A DNA stretch of 64,000 bases from Coriobacteriia bacterium (GTDB taxonomy: Bacteria > Actinomycetota > Coriobacteriia > Anaerosomatales > Anaerosomataceae): assembly GCA_030655755.1 (NCBI GenBank), contig JAUSOQ010000062.1:1-64000 (forward strand), given 5' to 3'. This document shows, one piece after another, positions 55,200 through 64,000 of this stretch (the first letter of the stretch is position 1; every line of letters begins with the position of its first letter). The notes beneath the pieces were generated by a model. It was not told the origin of the DNA. It was given only the letters and a program-made list of their open reading frames with translations, and made no database searches. A program made the position numbers and the translations under genes.

Positions 55200-56111
55200 C
55201 TAGACTCCGATCTCTTTGAATCCCTCGCCCAACGCTTCATGTACATCGGAGATTATCAGGAACGCGGACGGGTCGACCGCATGCACGATCGCCTTGAGCG
55301 CATCCAACTCCTTACGCGAGACGACCGTGAACACGACCTCGCGCTCCTCGCCGGAGTACAGACCTCGTCCCGCAAGACCGGTCGCGCCTCGCCCGAGTTC
55401 GTTCAGTATCGCATCAGCGATTCGTTGTGACTCGGCGGATATCACATATGCTGCCTTGTCGACCGTGAGCCCCTGTTGCACGACATCGATGACCGAACCA
55501 TTGATGAAGACCGCTACCGCACCGTAGAGCGCAAGGTCAGGGCCGAACGCAAATGCGGCGCACACGGTGACGACCGCATCCGCCAACAGCATAAGCTGAC
55601 CGACACTGAGGTTGACGCGATCGGAGAGCAGCTGCGCCACGATGTCGGTACCACCAGTGTTACCCCGCGCTTTGAAGACAAGCCCCATGCCGATACCGGT
55701 CACCGCGCCACCATACAGCACCGCGAGCAGCAGGTCATGTGCGGCAAGATGTGGAGTGAACGGAGCGAGCACGTCAATGGCGACCGAGAGCGCGACCATG
55801 CCGTAGATCGTCTTGGCCCCGTAGCGCCAACCACGGACCTTGACGGCGATGGCCAGCAGCACCGCGTTCATCGCCAGCATCTGCACGCCGATGGGAAGCT
55901 GTACGGCGCCATTGGTCGCGTCGCTGATGACGTAATGCAAGACGGTCGCGAGACCGGACACGCCGCCGGCTGCAAGCTTGTTGGGGATGAGGAACGCGTT
56001 AAGACCCCACGCCGTGATCACGATGCCCACCGTCATGAGCAGGTAATCCCGGACGCGACGGTGCTTGAGCACCGCACGAGGATCGACTTTCGCCAACATC
56101 CGCTTCACCAT
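55200..56111 (-). CDS. YitT family membrane protein
   Basis: 303 residues. Five or six membrane helices in the first ~200 residues (LLMTVGIVITAWGLNAFLI, then GGVSGLATVL and GNTGGTDIVAQLL), then a soluble DUF2179 domain (AYVISAESQRIADAILNELG). The transport substrate is unknown. The start is the ATG at 56111; a GTG three codons upstream follows the GGGAGGGG site more closely and is an alternative. Almost abuts both neighbours. Confidence 0.88.
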   Translation of the reverse strand: MVKRMLAKVDPRAVLKHRRVRDYLLMTVGIVITAWGLNAFLIPNKLAAGGVSGLATVLHYVISDATNGAVQLPIGVQMLAMNAVLLAIAVKVRGWRYGAKTIYGMVALSVAIDVLAPFTPHLAAHDLLLAVLYGGAVTGIGMGLVFKARGNTGGTDIVAQLLSDRVNLSVGQLMLLADAVVTVCAAFAFGPDLALYGAVAVFINGSVIDVVQQGLTVDKAAYVISAESQRIADAILNELGRGATGLAGRGLYSGEEREVVFTVVSRKELDALKAIVHAVDPSAFLIISDVHEALGEGFKEIGV

Positions 56112-56113
56112 GA

Positions 56114-56869
56114 CTACCACTCCCCTCCCGCATCAAGTCGCGGCCGTTCACGCCTACCGAGAAGGTGCGTGAGCACCGACTCGGCGTCACGGTTCACGAC
56201 TCGCTCCACCGAAAGACCGAGTTCCTCGGCCACCGTAAGCGCACCGTCGAATCGACCGACATGCAGATGGAAGTGCGCGTCGGAATTGATGGCGATGAGC
56301 GCACCGGCATCGAACGCAGCCTGAGCGAACTCCCGCTCGCGTCCGTTGGAGGCATGACGCGAACTGGTGGGATCGAACGAGTGTGCATTCAACTCGAGGA
56401 TGACGCCGTGTTCGACCGCAGCGGCTACGACCGCTTCCTGATCGATCGGGAACTCATCATTGCCCGGATGAGTGATCATATCCACGTACGGATCCGTGAT
56501 GACTCTGAGCATCGCCTCCGTGTTCTTCTCGGCATCGCCACCGTCGAACCCACTGAGCGGGTGCAAACCGACGGCGACGAAGTCGAGCATTCGCAGAAGC
56601 TCGTCGGGAAGATCTATCCCGTTGTCCGTCTCCGGCGATGGGTTCGCCTCCACGCCTTTAAGGATGCGCACACCGTCAAGCACCGAGGGCAGCACTTTGA
56701 GGTTCCAGAAGTACCACGGGTGCGGTCCGTCCGGGACACCGGGGCCGTGGTCGGTCAGGGCGATAAGTTCCAGACCACGGGCTGCAGCGGTCGCGGCAAG
56801 CTCGCTCACTGTCGAGTACGCATGCCCGGATGCTACCGTGTGCGTGTGTAAGTCGGCGAGCAGACGCAT
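56114..56869 (-). CDS. PHP domain phosphoesterase (YcdX-like)
   Basis: 251 residues. Metal-binding motifs along the PHP barrel: LADLHTHTVASGHAYSTV, ALTDHGPGVPDG, GVEANPSPE, ITHPGN, and INSDAHFH. This set matches YcdX-type phosphatases, zinc enzymes of unclear physiological substrate; histidinol phosphatase is the other main possibility. Its ATG overlaps the prfB stop. Confidence 0.9.
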   Translation of the reverse strand: MRLLADLHTHTVASGHAYSTVSELAATAAARGLELIALTDHGPGVPDGPHPWYFWNLKVLPSVLDGVRILKGVEANPSPETDNGIDLPDELLRMLDFVAVGLHPLSGFDGGDAEKNTEAMLRVITDPYVDMITHPGNDEFPIDQEAVVAAAVEHGVILELNAHSFDPTSSRHASNGREREFAQAAFDAGALIAINSDAHFHLHVGRFDGALTVAEELGLSVERVVNRDAESVLTHLLGRRERPRLDAGGEW

Positions 56870-57999
56870 CAGCTGCCTCCTCCCACCGCCGCCGCCGTCT
56901 CGGCACCGACACGCCAGCGATGGAAGCCCAGCACGAACTCCTCGAGCTCACCACCCAAGACGGCGTCCACGTTACCGGTCTCCACGCTCGTACGATGGTC
57001 CTTGACCATCTGGTACGGGTAGAGGACGTAACTGCGAATCTGACTACCGAAAGAGATGTCCTTCTTCTCTCCGCGAAGCACATCCATCTCGGCCTGACGC
57101 CTTTCCTTCTCGAGTTCGTAGAGACGCGAGCGCAAGATCTTCATCGCGGTATCGCGGTTCTTGAGCTGGCTCTTCTCGTTCTGGCAGGTGACAACCAGAC
57201 CCGAAGGCATGTGCGTGATGCGAACGGCCGAGTCGGTGGTGTTCACGGATTGTCCGCCGGGCCCGGATGAGCGGTAGACATCGATGCGCAAGTCCTCGTC
57301 CCGGATCTCCACCTCGATCTCATCGGGAAGCAGCGGGAGGACCTCGATGCGCGCGAACGTCGTCTGACGACGCTTCTTCTCATCGGTAGGGCTGATGCGC
57401 ACGAGGCGGTGGACGCCGTCCTCGGATTGCAACATGCCGTAGGCGTCCTTACCGTGAACCGTGAATACGGCGCGATCGATACCGAGCTCGACGCCCGCAG
57501 GCGCATCGTGCAGGTCGACCCTCCACTTCTTCGACACTGTATATTTGGTGAGCATCTTGAGCAGCATCTCGGACCAATCCTGGGCCTCCAGCCCACCCTG
57601 ACCGGGATTGATCGTGACGATCGCGTCGCCGTGGTCGAACTCACCCGTGAACCATGTGGACACTTCGAGCGCATTGACGGACTTACTGAGGGCCTTGAGG
57701 CTGGCCGTGGTCTCGGCGGCGAGGTCGTCATCTTCATCAGCGACAGCGAGCTCGTTCGCCACCTCAAGATCGTCGAGATCGGTGACCATCGCCTCATACG
57801 AGTTGATCTCGTCACGAAGCTCGGCCGCCTTTGCCATGATCGACTGCGCGCGTGCCTGGTCATCCCAGAAATCAGGCTCAGCAGCCTGTGTTTCAAGCGC
57901 AGTGACATCCTCGCGCTTCGCATCGAGGTGCAGGTACTCGCTGATGCGCTGTACCCGCTCTCGCATTGCAGATATCTGTTCGGTGCGGTCTTCGATCAT
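56869..57999 (-). CDS. prfB: Peptide chain release factor 2
   Basis: 376 residues in one frame, without the autoregulatory UGA frameshift found in many prfB genes. The GGQ loop [18 protein letters not shown] is intact and SQIRSYVLYPYQMVKDHRT marks RF2. The stop-codon recognition tripeptide, SPF in E. coli RF2, reads SPT here (VHRLVRISPTDEKKRR). Start MIEDRTEQISAM at 57999; GGAG lies 11 bp upstream. Between secA and the PHP gene. Confidence 0.94.
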   Translation of the reverse strand: MIEDRTEQISAMRERVQRISEYLHLDAKREDVTALETQAAEPDFWDDQARAQSIMAKAAELRDEINSYEAMVTDLDDLEVANELAVADEDDDLAAETTASLKALSKSVNALEVSTWFTGEFDHGDAIVTINPGQGGLEAQDWSEMLLKMLTKYTVSKKWRVDLHDAPAGVELGIDRAVFTVHGKDAYGMLQSEDGVHRLVRISPTDEKKRRQTTFARIEVLPLLPDEIEVEIRDEDLRIDVYRSSGPGGQSVNTTDSAVRITHMPSGLVVTCQNEKSQLKNRDTAMKILRSRLYELEKERRQAEMDVLRGEKKDISFGSQIRSYVLYPYQMVKDHRTSVETGNVDAVLGGELEEFVLGFHRWRVGAETAAAVGGGS

Positions 58000-58060
58000 G
58001 ATGACAACCACTCCACGTTGCGGACGGACGGAACCTGAGCGCGGCGTAGCGCCGCCCGGT

Positions 58061-60817
<2,757 letters not shown>

Positions 60818-60957
60818 GGATGATCGGTCTCCTGAAAGTGATTCTGAGTGTGTGCGAAGCAAGCCTGATGATAGCACAGGGGGTGCCATTCCCTGCGTGT
60901 GACCGAGGTCCGTGAGACTCCCGTCACCTGAACGATCCGGCATCTTCTACGACAAGC

Positions 60958-60992
60958 GTCGGCCCCCGAAGCACAAGTGCCCGGGGGCCGAC
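60958..60992 (-). terminator. Strong GC-rich hairpin upstream of secA
   Basis: GTCGGCCCCCG and CGGGGGCCGAC form a perfect 11-bp stem with a 13-nt loop. A long U tract is missing on the minus strand. It closes the candidate structured RNA and lies ~140 bp before the secA start, so it may terminate the RNA or attenuate readthrough into secA. Confidence 0.65.
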
Positions 60993-60994
60993 TG

Positions 60995-61160
60995 TCGGTA
61001 GATCTAGGACCCAATTGGCTCGACTAACGACACCGCTCTCTTGGTGCCCCTCAGGAGTCTCCCTCTCCTCACCTGTCGAACGCCGTCGTTGCCGCTGTGC
61101 TCGCGAACGAGAGCCCCTCGAACCCGCCTACCGAACCACGCTGAACTCATCGGCTCAGCT
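60995..61160 (-). ncRNA. Candidate structured non-coding RNA upstream of secA
   Basis: Minus-strand helices seen: a 5' hairpin GCTGA/TCAGC (61159-61155 with 61144-61140); long-range TCGGTAG/CTACCGA (61134-61128 with 61001-60995); nested GGTTCGA/TCGAGCC (61124-61118 with 61023-61017, one G-U); nested AACGAC/GTCGTT (61090-61085 with 61031-61026); innermost GGTG-AGGAG/CTCCT...CACC (61073-61065 with 61057-61043). A CTCG-TTCG-CGAG tetraloop hairpin sits at 61111-61100. GCTCTC/GAGAGC (61114-61109 with 61040-61035) would be an alternative or pseudoknot. The single wobble favours this strand. The family is not identified from sequence; raiA-motif RNA is a possibility. Confidence 0.5.
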
Positions 61161-61166
61161 GATGCG

Positions 61167-61172
61167 ATTCTA
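61167..61172 (-). promoter_or_regulatory. Putative -10 box of the candidate RNA
   Basis: TAGAAT on the minus strand, 7 bp before the predicted 5' hairpin. A good -35 at the proper distance is not seen. Confidence 0.3.
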
Positions 61173-61219
61173 GCGGGTCGACCTGAACAACCACTTAACC
61201 CTGGATTAACAGGTTCCGA

Positions 61220-64000
61220 CTACTTCTGCGGCGGCTCTTCCATGGCAAGGACTTCCTCGTAGAGACGACGGGTCTCAACGCTTGGATCGAGACCAAGATC
61301 CTCTGAAAGGTACGTCCGACATGCAATGAACATGTCGACGGCGCCGCTACGCTGTCCGATGTCGATCTGGTAGCGCATGGCGGCCTGATAGAGATCCTCA
61401 CGCCAGGAGTCATGTTCCAGCCCCGCTCTGATGACCACGAGCGCTTGCTCTGCATCCCCGGCATCGTGACACATCCTGCCGGCACGCAGCATCGCATCAC
61501 CGAACTGGACACGATACCGCTCCCTGAGGGGTCGGAACCAATCGTCGTAAATCTCGGATGGCAATAGATCGGAGCGATAGATCTCTCTGAGACGACGAAT
61601 AGCAGCGAGCGCGGCGGCCAGATCACCTGATGCCTCCGCTTCACCAAGCTCAGCTGCAGCCTGGTCAAAATCGTCAAGATCTGAGCGCACTAAAGGCCGC
61701 ACCACCCGACAGATGCCACCCACATGCTCGACGTACGGACACGACGACACCTTCCCCGCAGACAACAAAGCCCGCTTCATCGCAGACCAGATGACATAGA
61801 AGTTGTTCTTCGCCCGCTCTTCATCCATATCGGGCCATAGGTGCTCCAGCAACAGATCGCGCGGAACGTCCCTACCCTGTCGCGTCACGAGCATCATGAA
61901 CAGCAGCCGCGCCTTACGCTTCTTCCAGGCGCGATCTGGCACGACACCATCGGGAGTCATGACTTCCAGCCCGCCGAACAAGCGCACATTCAGGAGTGGT
62001 TCGCCGAGGACTGAAGCCTCAAGCGTCGCTGCATCCTTCTCGCCGAGGAGTCTCACCGCAAGACGCTTCCATTCAGCCTCATCCAAGACATCGCGAGCCA
62101 GTGGCAGAGCGGCCCGAGCGTACTCGGGCATGATCATCCGCAACATGTGCACCGGCAACTGATCAACACCTGCCGCAGCAGCCACCAGCCCGAGAAGTCC
62201 CGGGAAGGCGCGGACGTACATCGCGGTCATCCAGTTGGCGTTTTCCGAGCGTATGTAGTCGACATCGCTCAGCAGGGTGGCCCGAGCAGCCTTGCCGTCA
62301 CCAGTTTGCCGACAGACTTCTGCCAATACCAAGTGACATTTAAGGATATGCTGTCTGGCACCGAGTTTCTCAACCAGGGAGAGAGCATGTTCAGCATGCT
62401 GCACCGCCGAAGAGACGTCTCCAACAGCAAGTAGGCTTGCCGCCAGCTCGGCCTCCGCCCATCCCTGATTCACCGCAAAACCACCTTTGGCAGCAAAGTA
62501 CCCATACGATCTTTCAGACTCCGCCAATGACTCATCGAATCGTCCTGCAGACCTGAGAATCACACTCAGATAGTTGCGCTCTATTTCTGCGTAATACACA
62601 TCGCCAGATTGCACGCATGCCTCAAGGCAGCAACGCATCATGTCCACCGAGCCTCGCGTGTCTCCCAGACCAGCAAGTACCGCAGCCTGAGTGCCCCTGA
62701 TGGTCTCGGCAGGGAGGACAAGTCCCGTCTTCCTGCATCTATCAGATGCATCCCGGGCTATCTCAAGCGCTCTCTCCAAGCGACCTGTCTCGCAGATCAA
62801 GGCTGCATAGTTCCCGCGTGCCTGGATCGCGAAGCTGAGTGGCACATCTGGGTCTCTGACAAGATCAGCTATTATGTCAGCGCTGGCCTGATAATCTCCC
62901 AGAGCCAGCGCATACGCACCAGCACAGACCATGGAGATTGAACATCTCGCTTGCTGCGACAAACCCGCGAGACCAACAAGCTCCCAAGCCTCGGCCGTGT
63001 AACGCATAGCCTCCTGGACGTTGCCCAAATATGCATGAGCTGTGGCGAGATACCCCAACGCCAGACACCGAAGACTCGGGTCGTCCTGTAGTAAGCGTGA
63101 CTCACTGATATCACCCAGACAGTCTGTGACCTTGGCATACATTCCCAGGTCAACATAGACCCTTGCCATGAGGAGGTCGGCTTCAGTTTCAATACGCCCT
63201 CCGTCTGCAGCCAATCCGCTGGCCTGACGCGCAATGCCTGCAAGCCTCAGGGCCTCGTCAAAATCCAGCATGTACCTATGCGCCGTGGCCTTCACCAAGA
63301 GCAGGCGCGAACTACAGACTAGGCGACTCGACTGGATCCGCTCAAAGAGCTCCATAACGAGAGCACAATGCCCCTCATTGATCAGGTCAAGACCAAGACG
63401 AGCAAGACGTTGCTCGATCTCCTCGATCCTGTTCATATACAGAAGCGACCGGAAGAGACGTTCCAATTGATGGCTGGATTCCAGGAAATCCAGCACGCGG
63501 CAGATAACGTCCTCTGCATCAAAACCCGACCACAATGTGCAGTCCGCTCCACAGAAGACCTCAACCGCTATCTCATGTACGAAGAAAGTCCGACCAGCAT
63601 GCTCTCGTCCAAGGCGCACCAAAGGAATGCACTGAGCCACCCTGGCGAGCCTCTCGTAGTCTCCCTCGCAACCAGCGAGATACGACAACTCCTGACAGTA
63701 TCCCCCGGCCATCATCGCGGCGACCAACAAGACCCGTCTTTCCCCTGCATCAAGATGCGTCTCAGCCAGGTAAAGCAGGTATGAGGAGAGATCGATCGGC
63801 AGCACCACAGAATCGGCTCGAGACAACTCGATCAGACCAGTGTGACGTGCGATCACACAGAATAGGGCGACTTGCCCTCCGCTCGCTTGCACGAGCTGCC
63901 CATGCTCTTCCTCGGTGATTGCCGTGCCCACCAACAAGCTCCCTAGCTCACGAGATTCTCCTGCTTCGAGCAGCAACTCACAGGGTTCCACGCGCCAGAA
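61220..64000 (-). CDS. BTAD/SARP-type transcriptional regulator, 5' truncated
   Basis: The frame is open to the right edge; about 926 codons are visible. Most is a helical TPR-like array (e.g. CLALGYLATAHAYLGNVQEA). After ~residue 665 come a winged helix (VRLFGGLEVMTPDGVVPD, then KARLLFMMLVTRQGRDVPRD) and a BTAD domain (DLDDFDQAAAELGEAEASGD to YLSEDLGLDPSVETRRLYEE). In SARP proteins the DNA-binding part is usually N-terminal; here it is at the C-terminus, as in some large MalT-like regulators. A P-loop ATPase domain may lie beyond the edge. Target genes unknown; the secA region is downstream. Confidence 0.87.
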   Translation of the reverse strand, partial: FWRVEPCELLLEAGESRELGSLLVGTAITEEEHGQLVQASGGQVALFCVIARHTGLIELSRADSVVLPIDLSSYLLYLAETHLDAGERRVLLVAAMMAGGYCQELSYLAGCEGDYERLARVAQCIPLVRLGREHAGRTFFVHEIAVEVFCGADCTLWSGFDAEDVICRVLDFLESSHQLERLFRSLLYMNRIEEIEQRLARLGLDLINEGHCALVMELFERIQSSRLVCSSRLLLVKATAHRYMLDFDEALRLAGIARQASGLAADGGRIETEADLLMARVYVDLGMYAKVTDCLGDISESRLLQDDPSLRCLALGYLATAHAYLGNVQEAMRYTAEAWELVGLAGLSQQARCSISMVCAGAYALALGDYQASADIIADLVRDPDVPLSFAIQARGNYAALICETGRLERALEIARDASDRCRKTGLVLPAETIRGTQAAVLAGLGDTRGSVDMMRCCLEACVQSGDVYYAEIERNYLSVILRSAGRFDESLAESERSYGYFAAKGGFAVNQGWAEAELAASLLAVGDVSSAVQHAEHALSLVEKLGARQHILKCHLVLAEVCRQTGDGKAARATLLSDVDYIRSENANWMTAMYVRAFPGLLGLVAAAAGVDQLPVHMLRMIMPEYARAALPLARDVLDEAEWKRLAVRLLGEKDAATLEASVLGEPLLNVRLFGGLEVMTPDGVVPDRAWKKRKARLLFMMLVTRQGRDVPRDLLLEHLWPDMDEERAKNNFYVIWSAMKRALLSAGKVSSCPYVEHVGGICRVVRPLVRSDLDDFDQAAAELGEAEASGDLAAALAAIRRLREIYRSDLLPSEIYDDWFRPLRERYRVQFGDAMLRAGRMCHDAGDAEQALVVIRAGLEHDSWREDLYQAAMRYQIDIGQRSGAVDMFIACRTYLSEDLGLDPSVETRRLYEEVLAMEEPPQK

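Noticed and set aside
56869-57999. Programmed +1 frameshift in prfB
   Set aside because: The coding frame is continuous from the start with no in-frame UGA near codon 25.

Overview
The window is two unrelated pieces of bacterial chromosome joined end to end. Positions 1 to about 28,110 are AT-rich, carry TAnnTTTG-type promoter boxes and encode proteins typical of Bacteroidetes, probably Bacteroidales. From about 28,190 to 64,000 the DNA is GC-rich, with GTG/TTG starts and Shine-Dalgarno sites, and its gene order (secA-prfB-...-ftsE-ftsX-ctpA...smpB-ssrA) suggests a high-GC actinobacterium, perhaps near Coriobacteriia; that placement is inferred. The pieces meet inside a tRNA-Pro gene (28,111-28,184) whose two acceptor-stem halves do not pair. 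This is best explained as a chimeric assembly through the conserved tRNA core, so the two halves should be read as two organisms.

Bacteroidetes half: a P1/DmpA peptidase cut by the window edge, hflX, a TonB-type protein, tRNA-Ala(GGC), malate dehydrogenase, a carboxymuconolactone decarboxylase-like protein, ybeY-mnmG, an ltaE-fadD-GNAT run, gcvH, ruvA, an Fe-S maturation run (sufS, sufE, DUF59) ending in folK, an AraC regulator next to pirin and nitroreductase genes, dsbD, glyS, a DHODH-like enzyme, a radical SAM/SPASM protein with a lipoprotein and a membrane protein, asnA, and a sensor kinase beside an outer-membrane protein. Most are housekeeping genes.

Actinobacterial half: almost everything is on the minus strand. 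In transcription order it starts with a large BTAD/SARP-type regulator (cut by the right edge). A roughly 200-nt intergenic segment follows that folds into several nested helices and ends in a strong hairpin, a good candidate for a structured ncRNA. Next come secA, prfB, a PHP phosphoesterase, a YitT-type membrane protein, a split transketolase, ftsE, ftsX and a CtpA protease, then rnr, an M42 aminopeptidase and a doubly frameshifted histidine kinase. After that is a ribosome-rescue block: smpB, tmRNA, and on the opposite strand a small GGQ release-factor-like protein. Last is a chemosensory operon (DUF4388, CheR-TPR, CheY-like, a PilB/GspE-like pseudo-ATPase, two CheW, MCP, CheA-REC, CheB) running into murI, an MBL hydrolase, rph and rdgB.

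The most unusual items are the chimeric tRNA junction, the candidate RNA upstream of secA, the PilB-like protein with every catalytic motif eroded inside a chemosensory operon, the SPT in place of SPF in release factor 2, and the kinase broken by a 10-bp tandem duplication. No CRISPR array, insertion sequence, prophage or rRNA was seen.
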